Position numbers and translations under genes: made by a program. DNA of 64,000 bases from Alistipes montrealensis (GTDB lineage: Bacteria > Bacteroidota > Bacteroidia > Bacteroidales > Rikenellaceae): NCBI RefSeq assembly GCF_018362775.1, contig NZ_JAGYXY010000008.1, forward strand, positions 52,410 through 116,409, written 5' to 3'. The notes below the pieces were generated by a model. The model was given only the letters and a program-made list of their open reading frames with translations. It ran no database searches and was not told where the DNA came from. Positions 9,291 through 17,906 of the stretch are shown here, one piece after another. The stretch's first letter is position 1. Each line of letters opens with the position of its first letter.

Positions 9291-11113
9291 GCAGTTCCGA
9301 GAGTTTCATGCGGATGCGGACCCTCCAGGTCGTCGTCCTGCTGATCTTCGCGCTGATCGTCGGCCGGCTGGCTTACATCCAGCTCTTCGATTCGCGCTAC
9401 AACGAACTGGCCCGCGCAAACGTACTGCGCCACGTGGTGCAATACCCGCCGCGCGGCGAGGTCTTCGACCGCAACGGGGAATACCTGGTACAGAGCCGCG
9501 AGTGCTACGACCTGATGGTCATATCGAGCGAAATCGGCAAACAGGGATTCGACACGACCCGCATGTGCGAAGTGCTGGGACTTTCGCGCGCCAAACTCGA
9601 ACGCGAACTGGCCAACGCCCGGATGCGGCCGCGGGCGGCGCGTCTGGTGACAAGCTACATCTCCAAAGAGGACAAGCTGCGCTTCGACGAATGCAACTTC
9701 CGGGGCTTCTACACCGTCTACCGCACCGTGCGCCAATACCCGCGCGAAGTGGGCGGCAACCTGCTGGGCTACGTGAGCGAAGTGAACCCCGACTACCTGA
9801 AACGCAATCCGGAGTACAAAACGGGCGACTACGTGGGCATGAGCGGCGTGGAATCGGCCTACGAGCCGCAGCTCAGGGGGCGCAAAGGGGTCAAGATACA
9901 GGAGATCGACACCCACGGAGCGATCAAAGGCTCCTACATGAACGGACGTTACGACTCGGTCCCCGAACCGGGACGTTACCTGATAAGCACCATCGATGCC
10001 CGGCTCCAGTTGCTGGGCGAGGAACTCATGCGCGGCAAAGTCGGCGCTGCGGTGGCCATCGAACCGGCGACGGGCGAAATCCTGATGATGGTCTCCTCGC
10101 CGACGTACGACCCCGACGAACTGGTGGGCCGCGAGCGGGGCAACAACTACATGAAGATGCTCTACAACAAGCGCAAGCCGCTGTTCAACCGCGCCGTGAA
10201 AGCCAAATATCCCCCGGGATCGACGTTCAAGCTCGTGCAGGGACTGATCGGCCTGCAGGAAGGGGTGCTCCGGCCTTCGGACATGCACTCCTGCCACATG
10301 GGCTACCAGGCAGGCCGCCTGAAGATGGCCTGTCACGCCCACGCCTCGCCGCTCGACCTGCGTTTTGCCGTGGCGACCTCGTGCAACGCCTACTTCTGCT
10401 ACGTTTTCCGCGACATCCTCGACAACCCCAAATACGGAAGCGTGAAAGAGGGTTACGATGTCTGGAAAGAATATGTCGAGAGTTTCGGATTCGGCCGCAA
10501 GCTGGGTTCGGACTTCCTCGACGAAGGCAACGGCTACGTGCCCGACCGGGCCTACTACGACCGCCAGTACCGGGGTTCGTGGAATTCGCTGACGGTGCTG
10601 TCGCTCTCGATCGGGCAGGATGCGCTGGGATGCACTCCGCTGCAGCTGGCCAACCTCGCGTGTATCGTCGCCAACAGGGGCTATTACTACATCCCGCACA
10701 TCGTGAAGAAGATCGAAGGCCGGGATTCGCTCGACGCCCGTTTCTACGAACGCCACTACACGAAGGTCGACGCCAAACACTTCGAACCGATCGTCGAAGG
10801 CATGTGGCGCGGCGTGAACGTCGGGGGAACCTCGACCCGCGCCCGGCTCGACGGATGGGATGTCTGCGGCAAAACCGGAACGGCCGAGAACCCGCGCGGA
10901 CGCGACCACTCGACATTCCTCTCGTTCGCTCCGAAGGACAACCCGAAGATCGCCATCTCGGTCTACGTCGAGAACGGCGGGTTCGGCGCTTCGTCGGCCC
11001 TGCCGATCGCCAGCCTGCTGGAAGAGTACTACCTGACCGACACGATCCGCCGGCCCGAACTGGTGGAATACATCAAGAACGCACCCATTTATTACCCCGC
11101 CTATGACAAGTAA
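9287..11113 (+). CDS. mrdA: Penicillin-binding protein 2 (elongation transpeptidase)
   Basis: Cross-links peptidoglycan during cell elongation. It has 608 residues with an uncleaved N-terminal anchor (about 11-32), a dimerisation domain with YPPRGEVFDRNG near residue 57, and the transpeptidase domain. Active-site motifs are complete: SxxK in PPGSTFKLVQ with Ser312 and Lys315, the SCN triad in ATSCNAYF near 369, and KTG in CGKTGTAENP near 530. It overlaps mreD by 4 bases and rodA by 11 bases. The target of mecillinam-type beta-lactams in other bacteria. Confidence 0.96.
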   Translation: MSSSESFMRMRTLQVVVLLIFALIVGRLAYIQLFDSRYNELARANVLRHVVQYPPRGEVFDRNGEYLVQSRECYDLMVISSEIGKQGFDTTRMCEVLGLSRAKLERELANARMRPRAARLVTSYISKEDKLRFDECNFRGFYTVYRTVRQYPREVGGNLLGYVSEVNPDYLKRNPEYKTGDYVGMSGVESAYEPQLRGRKGVKIQEIDTHGAIKGSYMNGRYDSVPEPGRYLISTIDARLQLLGEELMRGKVGAAVAIEPATGEILMMVSSPTYDPDELVGRERGNNYMKMLYNKRKPLFNRAVKAKYPPGSTFKLVQGLIGLQEGVLRPSDMHSCHMGYQAGRLKMACHAHASPLDLRFAVATSCNAYFCYVFRDILDNPKYGSVKEGYDVWKEYVESFGFGRKLGSDFLDEGNGYVPDRAYYDRQYRGSWNSLTVLSLSIGQDALGCTPLQLANLACIVANRGYYYIPHIVKKIEGRDSLDARFYERHYTKVDAKHFEPIVEGMWRGVNVGGTSTRARLDGWDVCGKTGTAENPRGRDHSTFLSFAPKDNPKIAISVYVENGGFGASSALPIASLLEEYYLTDTIRRPELVEYIKNAPIYYPAYDK

Positions 11114-12545
11114 CCGACATAGCGGCATCTTTTACGGGGTGGACCTCTGGACCGTCCTGCTCTACGTGCTGATCGTCGTGGCGGGATGGATCTCGATCAC
11201 CTCGGCATCGTACGACGACAGCACGGCCGACCTGTTCTCCTTCTCGCACTTCTACATGAAGCAGTTGATGTGGATCGGCGTGGCGTGGGTCACGGCCCTC
11301 ATCGTGCTGCTGCTCGACGAACGCTTCTACCACATGTTCGCCTACCCGGCCTACCTGGGCGGCATCGCACTGCTCGCCGCTGCGCTGCTGTTCGGCCGCG
11401 AAGTCAACGGCGCAAAGGCGTGGTTCGAGTTCGGTTCGTTCCGCGTGCAGCCCGTCGAATTCGCCAAGATCGCCACGGCACTGGCCCTGGCCCGCGTGAT
11501 GAGTGAATACTCCTTCTCGATCAACCGCGCCAACGACCTTTTCAAGGTCGCCGTCGTGATCTGCATCCCGCTCTTTATCATCGTCCTGCAAAACGACACC
11601 GGTTCGGGCATCGTGCTGGGGTCGTTCCTCTTCGTGCTCTACCGCGAAGGACTGAACAAATGGCTCTGCATCCCGGTGCTGCTGATCGCCGGACTGTTCA
11701 TCGTTTCGTTCCTGCTCTCGCCGATGACGCTGCTCGTGACACTGATCCTGGTCTGCACGCTCTCGGAGGCGATGATGAACGGACAATGGCGCTCGCGCCT
11801 CGTGTTCCTGGCCGCGCTGATGCTGTCGAGCATCCTGCTGTGCCTGGCGATGGCATTCATCGCCCCGGGGACACTCGACCTCTACCACAGCCTGCTCACG
11901 ATGACCCTGCTGGGGGTGGTTTTCGTCGCGGCCTACGCCTATCGTTCGAACCTTGCGAATATCTTCATCACGCTGGGGCTGTTCGTCGGCTCGCTGATCT
12001 TCCTGCCCACCACCGACTACATCTTCAACTCGATCCTCAAACAGCACCAGCGCGACCGTATCTTGAGTTTCCTGGGCATCATCAGCGATCCGCTCGGAAC
12101 CGACTACAACGTCAACCAGGCCAAAATCGCCATCGGATCGGGCAACTTCTGGGGCAAAGGCTTCCTCGAAGGAACCCAGATCAAATACGGATTCGTCCCC
12201 GAAAAACACACCGACTTCATCTTCTGCACCGTGGGCGAAGAGTGGGGTTTCGCGGGTTCGGTCGTGGTGCTGACGCTGCTGTGCCTGCTGATCCTGCGCC
12301 TGATGCGCATGGGCGAGCGGCAGCAGGAGCCCTTCGGGCGCATCTACTGTTACTGCGTGGCGGCAATCCTGCTGTTCCACGTGCTGGTCAACGTGGGCAT
12401 GACCATCGGCCTGATGCCCGTGATGGGCATTCCGCTCCCGTTCATGAGCTACGGCGGTTCGTCGCTGATCGCCTTTACCATCCTGCTGTTCATCGCCGTA
12501 AGGCTCGACGCCTCGACACGGCAGTTTTCCGTGCAGAAAATCTAA
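11103..12545 (+). CDS. rodA: Peptidoglycan glycosyltransferase RodA
   Basis: SEDS-family polymerase that extends glycan strands from lipid II together with PBP2. It is 480 residues with many membrane segments, somewhat longer than E. coli RodA (about 370) because of additional hydrophobic segments in the middle (about residues 185-300), a common feature in Bacteroidetes. Family motifs include NGAKAWFEFGSFRVQPVEFAK near 104 and the C-terminal IGLMPVMGIPLPFMSYGGSS near 435. It overlaps mrdA, as expected for a stoichiometric enzyme pair. Confidence 0.95.
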   Translation: MTSNRHSGIFYGVDLWTVLLYVLIVVAGWISITSASYDDSTADLFSFSHFYMKQLMWIGVAWVTALIVLLLDERFYHMFAYPAYLGGIALLAAALLFGREVNGAKAWFEFGSFRVQPVEFAKIATALALARVMSEYSFSINRANDLFKVAVVICIPLFIIVLQNDTGSGIVLGSFLFVLYREGLNKWLCIPVLLIAGLFIVSFLLSPMTLLVTLILVCTLSEAMMNGQWRSRLVFLAALMLSSILLCLAMAFIAPGTLDLYHSLLTMTLLGVVFVAAYAYRSNLANIFITLGLFVGSLIFLPTTDYIFNSILKQHQRDRILSFLGIISDPLGTDYNVNQAKIAIGSGNFWGKGFLEGTQIKYGFVPEKHTDFIFCTVGEEWGFAGSVVVLTLLCLLILRLMRMGERQQEPFGRIYCYCVAAILLFHVLVNVGMTIGLMPVMGIPLPFMSYGGSSLIAFTILLFIAVRLDASTRQFSVQKI

Positions 12546-12554
12546 CCCTCACAC

Positions 12555-15128
12555 ATGATACACTACAATCCCAAGGGCCTGACCTCTCAGGAAGTCGACG
12601 AAAGCCGCCAGCGTCACGGCGACAACGTCATCACCCCGCCGAAGGACGATTCGGTCTGGCGTCTGCTGCTTGAAAAGTTCCGCGACCCGATCATCCGCAT
12701 CCTGCTGCTGGCCGCCGTGCTGTCGCTGGCCATCGGATTCATCCACAAAGACTTTACCGAGTCCGTAGGCATCATCTGCGCCATCATCCTCGCCACATGC
12801 GTCGGATTCTGGTTCGAATGGGACGCCCAGCGGCGTTTCCGGCGGCTCAACCAGGTCAACGACGATATTCCCGTAAAGGTGATGCGCGAAGGTTCGATCC
12901 GCGAAATCCCGCGCCACGAAGTGGTTACGGGTGATGTGGTCTATATCGAAAGCGGCGAGACGATTCCGGCCGACGGCGAACTGGTCGAGGCGGTGTCGCT
13001 GAAGATCAACGAATCGACGCTCACGGGCGAACTCGAAGTGGACAAAACCGTCGACGAAGCCCATTTCGACGCCGAGGCGACCTATCCGTCGAACACCGTA
13101 CTGCGGGGCACGACCGTGGCCGACGGCTACGGCGTAGCGGTCATAACGGCCGTGGGCGACTCGACCGAAGCCGGACGCGTCACGGAGCAGTCGACCGTAC
13201 AGAGCGACGAACAGACGCCCCTCGACCGGCAACTGACGCGCCTTTCGCGCCTGATCGGCCGGCTGGGCATCATCCTTTCAGCGCTGATTTTCTGCGTGAT
13301 GCTGGGCAAGGCGGTCTTCGTGGGCGGACTGCTCGACAGCGACTGGCTGACCATTTCGCAGCAGGTGCTCAACATCTTCATGGTCTCGGTAGCCATCATC
13401 GTCATGGCCGTGCCCGAAGGACTGCCGATGTCGATCACGCTGTCGCTGGCAATGTCCATGCGGCGGATGCTCAAGACCAATAACCTCGTACGAAAGATGC
13501 ACGCCTGCGAAACGATGGGCGCCGTGACGGTCATCTGCACCGACAAGACCGGAACGCTCACCCAGAACCGCATGCACGTACAGGAGCTCATCCGCTACGA
13601 CGCGCTTCCCGAACGGGAATTCGCCGAAGTCGTGGCGCTGAACACCACGGCGTTCCTCGACGCCGAGGGACACATTATCGGCAACCCCACGGAAGGGGCC
13701 CTGCTCGAATGGCTCCGTACCCAGGGCGAAGATTACGAACCGCTGCGCGCCGAAGCGAAGATCGTCGACCGGCTGACCTTCTCGACCGAACGCAAATACA
13801 TGGCGACGATCGTCGAAAGCGGCATTTCGGGCCGCCGCATCCTCTGTGTAAAGGGCGCCCCGGAGATCGTACGCACGATGTGCGCCCCGGACGGAAAGGA
13901 CACCCAGGTTGCCGAGCAACTCCTCGGCTTCCAAAGCCGCGCCATGCGTACGCTGGCCGTAGCATGGGCTGAAACCACGTCGGACGACTGCCTCGAAGCG
14001 GTCAAGGCGGGCGGATTGCATTTTGCTGCCGTGGCGGCCATTTCGGACCCGGTCCGCGAAGACGTTCCGGCCGCCGTGGGACGTTGCCTGCAAGCAGGAA
14101 TCGGCGTAAAAATCGTCACGGGCGACACCCCGGCGACAGCGCGTGAGATCGCCCGCCAGATCGGGCTGTGGGACGACGCCGTGGACGGCGACCGCAACCA
14201 CATCACCGGTACGGAGTTCGCCGCAATGAGCGACGAAGAGTTGCTCGAACGGGTGCAGGAGATCAAAATCATGTCCCGGGCCCGCCCGCTGGACAAACAA
14301 CGCCTCGTACAATTGTTGCAGCAGCGGGGCGAGGTGGTGGCCGTGACGGGCGACGGCACGAACGACGCCCCGGCGCTCAATTTCGCCAACGTGGGGCTCT
14401 CGATGGGTTCGGGAACCTCCGTAGCGAAGGACGCTTCGGACATCACGCTGCTCGACGACTCGTTCGCCTCGATTGCAACGGCCGTCATGTGGGGACGTTC
14501 ACTCTACCGCAACATCCAGCGGTTCGTGCTGTTCCAACTGACGATCAATTTCGCGGCCATCACCATCTGCTTCATCGGCGCGGTGTTCGGAACCGAAATG
14601 CCGCTGACCGTGGTGCAGATTCTCTGGGTAAACATCATCATGGACACCTTTGCGGCGATGGCAATGGCTTCGCTGCCGCCCAATCCCGAGGTAATGCGCG
14701 ACAAACCCCGCCGGCGCGACGAATTCATCATCACCCCGGGCATGGCCCGCACGCTCTTCACGTGCGGCATGGTGATGGTGGTCGTACTGCTGGGTATGCT
14801 CTTCCGGTGGACGATCACACAGGGCGGACTCACGATCGGCCAGTTGACCGTATTCTTCTCGACATTCGTCTTCCTGCAATTCTGGAACATGTTCAACGCC
14901 AAAGGATTCGAGACACGCCATTCGGTCTTCACATGCCTCGGCGGCTGCCGCGAATTTTTCCTCATCCTCGCGGCCATCGGCGTAGGGCAGGTGCTGATCG
15001 TGGAGTTCGGAGGCGAGGTATTCCGCACCGAACCGCTCTCATGGACGCAATGGGCCGAAGTAATCGGTTTCACCTCGCTGCTGGCCATCGGTGGCGAAAT
15101 CATCCGTGCAATCCGTAGAAAAAGGTAG
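12555..15128 (+). CDS. Calcium-translocating P-type ATPase, PMCA/SERCA-like
   Basis: An 857-residue P2-type ATPase. The phosphorylation motif DKTGTLTQNRM has Asp330; the transport-site signature PEGLP in membrane helix 4 lies just upstream near residue 290; TGE appears as LTGELEVDK near 158; the hinge GDGTNDAPAL lies near residue 600. The PEGLP form and the short N-terminus point to Ca2+ export rather than heavy metals or potassium. It starts 9 bases after rodA, so it is probably co-transcribed with the morphogenesis genes, an association not required by any known mechanism. The ion specificity is inferred from family motifs. Confidence 0.9.
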   Translation: MIHYNPKGLTSQEVDESRQRHGDNVITPPKDDSVWRLLLEKFRDPIIRILLLAAVLSLAIGFIHKDFTESVGIICAIILATCVGFWFEWDAQRRFRRLNQVNDDIPVKVMREGSIREIPRHEVVTGDVVYIESGETIPADGELVEAVSLKINESTLTGELEVDKTVDEAHFDAEATYPSNTVLRGTTVADGYGVAVITAVGDSTEAGRVTEQSTVQSDEQTPLDRQLTRLSRLIGRLGIILSALIFCVMLGKAVFVGGLLDSDWLTISQQVLNIFMVSVAIIVMAVPEGLPMSITLSLAMSMRRMLKTNNLVRKMHACETMGAVTVICTDKTGTLTQNRMHVQELIRYDALPEREFAEVVALNTTAFLDAEGHIIGNPTEGALLEWLRTQGEDYEPLRAEAKIVDRLTFSTERKYMATIVESGISGRRILCVKGAPEIVRTMCAPDGKDTQVAEQLLGFQSRAMRTLAVAWAETTSDDCLEAVKAGGLHFAAVAAISDPVREDVPAAVGRCLQAGIGVKIVTGDTPATAREIARQIGLWDDAVDGDRNHITGTEFAAMSDEELLERVQEIKIMSRARPLDKQRLVQLLQQRGEVVAVTGDGTNDAPALNFANVGLSMGSGTSVAKDASDITLLDDSFASIATAVMWGRSLYRNIQRFVLFQLTINFAAITICFIGAVFGTEMPLTVVQILWVNIIMDTFAAMAMASLPPNPEVMRDKPRRRDEFIITPGMARTLFTCGMVMVVVLLGMLFRWTITQGGLTIGQLTVFFSTFVFLQFWNMFNAKGFETRHSVFTCLGGCREFFLILAAIGVGQVLIVEFGGEVFRTEPLSWTQWAEVIGFTSLLAIGGEIIRAIRRKR

Positions 15129-15140
15129 TTCATTACATAC

Positions 15141-16373
15141 ATGCTCAAACGTCTTACCGCCGTCTGTCTGCTCTCGTTCGTGGGCCTGGGAGCGTGGGCG
15201 CAGCTGCCCGACAGCACGGACATGAGCGCCGGCGGTGCATTCCGCCAGCGCATCGACCGTCACACTTCGACCAAAGCCTACCGCATGCTCTTCATCGGCA
15301 CACCGCTGATCGTGGGCGGCGTGGTGATGCAGGCTTACGACGCCGATTTCCGGCGCCTGCGCAACGGTTACAGCCGTTCGTTCCGCCAGAACTACGACGA
15401 CTGGCTCCAGTACGCCCCGGCAGGGGCGATGGTCGCCTTGAAGGCCTGCGGGGTCAAGAGCCGCAGTTCGTGGGGCCGCATGCTGGTCTCCGACGCTTTT
15501 TCGGCAGGACTGATGACCATCGGGGTCAACTCGCTCAAATACTCCTGCCGCGTGATGCGCCCCGACGGGTCGTCGCGCAACTCTTTTCCCTCGGGACATA
15601 CAGCCACAGCCTTCATGACCGCCACGATGCTCCACAAGGAGTACGGCCACCGCAGCCCGTGGTACAGCATCGGCGGCTACACCGTGGCAACCGTCACGGG
15701 CGTCACCCGCCAGCTCAACAACCGCCACTGGATGAGCGACATCATGGTCGGCGCGGGCATCGGCATCCTTGCCACGGAGTTGGGGTATTACCTTGCAGAC
15801 CTGATTTTCAAGGAAAAAGGCCTCAACGTCACGGAAACCTATTCCATTTACGACCGTTACCGCCGCCCGTCGTTCCTCGGGTTCAGCCTCGGGTTCTCGA
15901 CCGTTCCTGGAAGCTACACGCCCTATCCCGACATGCACATGCAGTTTCTTTCGGGTCCGGCCGTCTCGGTACAGGGAGCCTGGTTCGGATCGCCCTACTG
16001 GGGTGTCGGCGGGCGCATGTCGTGCACCAACCTGCGCATGAAGGTCAACGGCATAGCCCAGAACGACAACCTGGAGTGTGCGTCGATGTACGCCGGACCT
16101 TATTTCTCCTACCCCTTCTCGATGCGGTGGCTCGTGGGCGGCAAACTGCTCGGCGGATGCGAGATTTACAAACCGGCCCGCACGGACCTCCGAAGATTGG
16201 AAGGCCGGGCCGGATTCTCATTCGGAACAGGAGTGTCAACGACCTACCTCGCCACGCAGAATCTCGGCGTACGGTTTACGACCGATTACGACGTAGCGCC
16301 GCCCGTGGTGACATCGTCGCGCCAACGGCTCCACAAGCTCACCTTCAGTATGGAGGTCTGCGCCGTCTTTTAA
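15141..16373 (+). CDS. PAP2-family phosphatase with C-terminal barrel-like region
   Basis: A 410-residue protein with a cleavable signal peptide (about 1-20, ending AWAQ). All three PAP2 acid-phosphatase motifs are present: K133-x6-R140-P141, PSGH at 150-153, and R190-x5-H196-x3-D200. Such enzymes dephosphorylate lipid phosphates, for example undecaprenyl pyrophosphate or lipid A, on the outer side of the inner membrane. The last about 180 residues instead look like alternating amphipathic beta strands ending in an aromatic (VCAVF), as in outer-membrane barrels. It lies 12 bases after the P-ATPase at the end of the mre cluster. The substrate is unknown. Confidence 0.82.
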   Translation: MLKRLTAVCLLSFVGLGAWAQLPDSTDMSAGGAFRQRIDRHTSTKAYRMLFIGTPLIVGGVVMQAYDADFRRLRNGYSRSFRQNYDDWLQYAPAGAMVALKACGVKSRSSWGRMLVSDAFSAGLMTIGVNSLKYSCRVMRPDGSSRNSFPSGHTATAFMTATMLHKEYGHRSPWYSIGGYTVATVTGVTRQLNNRHWMSDIMVGAGIGILATELGYYLADLIFKEKGLNVTETYSIYDRYRRPSFLGFSLGFSTVPGSYTPYPDMHMQFLSGPAVSVQGAWFGSPYWGVGGRMSCTNLRMKVNGIAQNDNLECASMYAGPYFSYPFSMRWLVGGKLLGGCEIYKPARTDLRRLEGRAGFSFGTGVSTTYLATQNLGVRFTTDYDVAPPVVTSSRQRLHKLTFSMEVCAVF

Positions 16374-16379
16374 CCGAAA

Positions 16380-16405
16380 AAGGGCGGACCCGCGGGTCCG
16401 CCCTT
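16380..16405. terminator. Terminator between convergent genes
   Basis: A 13-bp GC-rich perfect stem (AAGGGCGGACCCG with its complement). The T-run follows on the minus strand (CCCTTTTTCGG), so it mainly ends the lipocalin-like gene, while also able to stall transcription coming from the PAP2 gene. Confidence 0.85.
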
Positions 16406-16424
16406 CCTATTTATCCCGGTTCGT

Positions 16425-16895
16425 TTACAGGAACGCTTTCGTCTCCACAGCCATACGCAAGCTTTTGCCCGTAATGCCGTCCTTCACCAAAGCGGGAATC
16501 GTCACCCCGGAATAGACCGAAACGATACCGTCCTTCTGCGCACGGAGCCTCAGCTCCTTCTTCGTCATTTTTTCGACCACATAAGTGTTGTCCAACGGTG
16601 TTCCGTCGGTATACGTTCCCGAAAGCACCTGTCCGGCCTCCGGCACGGCGCTGATGGTGTAGGTCCCGGTATATTTAGCGTAGCCGAACGTCTTGATGCT
16701 CTGGTAGAGGGTGAACGTCCCGTCCTCGCCGAGCTGCAGGTAGACCGTGCCGGCCAAGGCATCGCCGCCTTTCCACTCTGTCAGCACCCAGCCGTCGTAG
16801 TTCGACTCGTCCTCACCGCCTTTATCGCTACTGCCGCAACCGCCGGCCAGCAGGGCCACAACGACGGCAGTTAAAATTTTCAGTCCAATTTTCAT
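16425..16895 (-). CDS. Lipocalin-like lipoprotein
   Basis: A 156-residue secreted protein. The N-terminus is a lipoprotein signal with lipobox LAGGC and acceptor Cys20, followed by an acidic export-like stretch (GSSDKGGEDES). The mature part alternates short beta strands, with GWVLTEWKGG, LQLGEDGTFTLYQ and YTGTYTISA phrases resembling the small lipocalin-like family common in Bacteroidetes envelopes. The start is ATG 16895, fixed by a good promoter 45 bases upstream. Ligand and role are unknown. Confidence 0.7.
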   Translation of the reverse strand: MKIGLKILTAVVVALLAGGCGSSDKGGEDESNYDGWVLTEWKGGDALAGTVYLQLGEDGTFTLYQSIKTFGYAKYTGTYTISAVPEAGQVLSGTYTDGTPLDNTYVVEKMTKKELRLRAQKDGIVSVYSGVTIPALVKDGITGKSLRMAVETKAFL

Positions 16896-16939
16896 AGATA
16901 CGGCCGCCCTGTTCCTGGTTTTCCGCAGGGACGGATTTA

Positions 16940-16970
16940 CAAATATAGGAATTGGAATCCGAAAACCAAA
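16940..16970 (-). promoter_or_regulatory. Full Bacteroidetes promoter of the lipocalin-like gene
   Basis: On the minus strand TTTG (16970-16967), a 19-base spacer, then TATATTTG (16947-16940): an exact match to the TTTG-N19-TAnnTTTG consensus, and the clearest promoter in the window. Confidence 0.85.
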
Positions 16971-17066
16971 GCCGGGCCGCAAAAATTCCCCGGCGGCATA
17001 AAACCAGCGATCCGTTGGCATAAAAAATGCACGTTCCGAACTACGGCTTTTCCCCGGATTAAAATT

Positions 17067-17720
17067 ATGAAACTGCGTCTCGGCCTGATACTTTCGCTCT
17101 TCGTAGCATCGGCAGTCATCCTCGTCTGGCTGTACTACGCGGCGACGCGCGAACCCCGGACACCGAAAAGTTCGCCGTGGACCGAAACGCTCGCAGACCT
17201 CGACGCCTGCTGCCGCCGCAAACACGTCAAATCGGCACAGTACGACCATTTTGCAAACATTGCCGCCGACGAGGAGCGCCGCGAAGCCGAACGGCTGTTC
17301 CGGGCCATGGCCTTCTCCCAGCGCCTGCAGGAAAACAACTGTGCAACAGCGATCGTACATCTCGGAGGACACTACGCACCTCCGGGCAAAGTCGTCATCT
17401 TCGGGGGTGCGACCGACGGCAACCTCGACCGGAGTATCGATTACGAGCTCAAAAGCTACGGCGAGCGCCGCGGGGCGGACATCCGCCGTGCGATGGAGCG
17501 CGGCAACCGTTACGTGGCGCGGGTGCTGACCTGGGCATCGGCCGGCGACCGGCACAACATCGTCCTGCTGGAACGCTGCCGCCAACATGCCGCCAACCAT
17601 TCGGACACATGCCGGTTCGCCGTCTGCCCGCTCTGCGGCAACCTCTATTCGTCGGAGTACGTCGACTACTACTGTCCCCACTGCCTGACGGACGACGGAA
17701 GGTTCGTTTGGTTCGAATAA
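17067..17720 (+). CDS. Membrane-anchored rubrerythrin-like protein with degenerate diiron site
   Basis: A 217-residue protein. Residues about 5-25 form a membrane anchor, residues about 40-175 a ferritin-like helical bundle, and the C-terminus a rubredoxin-like iron knuckle with CPLCG (Cys187, Cys190) and CPHC (Cys203, Cys206). Rubrerythrins reduce peroxide at a diiron site built from ExxH pairs. Here the first pair reads Q85-x-x-Q88 and the second G160-x-x-H163, and the first helix glutamate is replaced around K52/H53. The rubredoxin site is intact, but the diiron site looks lost. It could be an electron-transfer or structural relative. No clear promoter box was found in front of it. Confidence 0.7.
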   Translation: MKLRLGLILSLFVASAVILVWLYYAATREPRTPKSSPWTETLADLDACCRRKHVKSAQYDHFANIAADEERREAERLFRAMAFSQRLQENNCATAIVHLGGHYAPPGKVVIFGGATDGNLDRSIDYELKSYGERRGADIRRAMERGNRYVARVLTWASAGDRHNIVLLERCRQHAANHSDTCRFAVCPLCGNLYSSEYVDYYCPHCLTDDGRFVWFE

Positions 17721-17821
17721 CTCCTTTTATCCCGCAAAACAACATTCACTACGACACAGGCCACAGAGCAGTTCGCAAGCCTGTTTTTGAATTCAGGCAA
17801 AGGAGTTTCGAGCATCGTAAA

Positions 17822-17870
17822 GAACGGGGCGGATGGATAGTACATGAGGTACACTCCATTCGCCCCGTTC
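17822..17870 (-). terminator. Long hairpin downstream of yebC
   Basis: A 16-bp stem with one G-T pair (GAACGGGGCGGATGGA with TCCATTCGCCCCGTTC) and a 17-base loop, 36 bases after the yebC stop on the minus strand. A short TTTA follows in that direction. It probably ends yebC; it may also stop read-through from the rubrerythrin gene. Confidence 0.65.
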
Positions 17871-17906
17871 AAGGGATGTGCGGAAATCTCCGCCTGCAAT
17901 CGGGAA

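Noticed and set aside
9116..11128. 670-codon open frame antisense to mreD and mrdA
   Set aside because: Shadow of two certain genes; composition is typical of reverse-complement reading of GC-rich coding DNA.
16896..17681. N-terminal extension of the lipocalin-like protein
   Set aside because: The extension crosses the gene's own promoter and the opposite-strand rubrerythrin gene; a proper lipoprotein signal starts at 16895.
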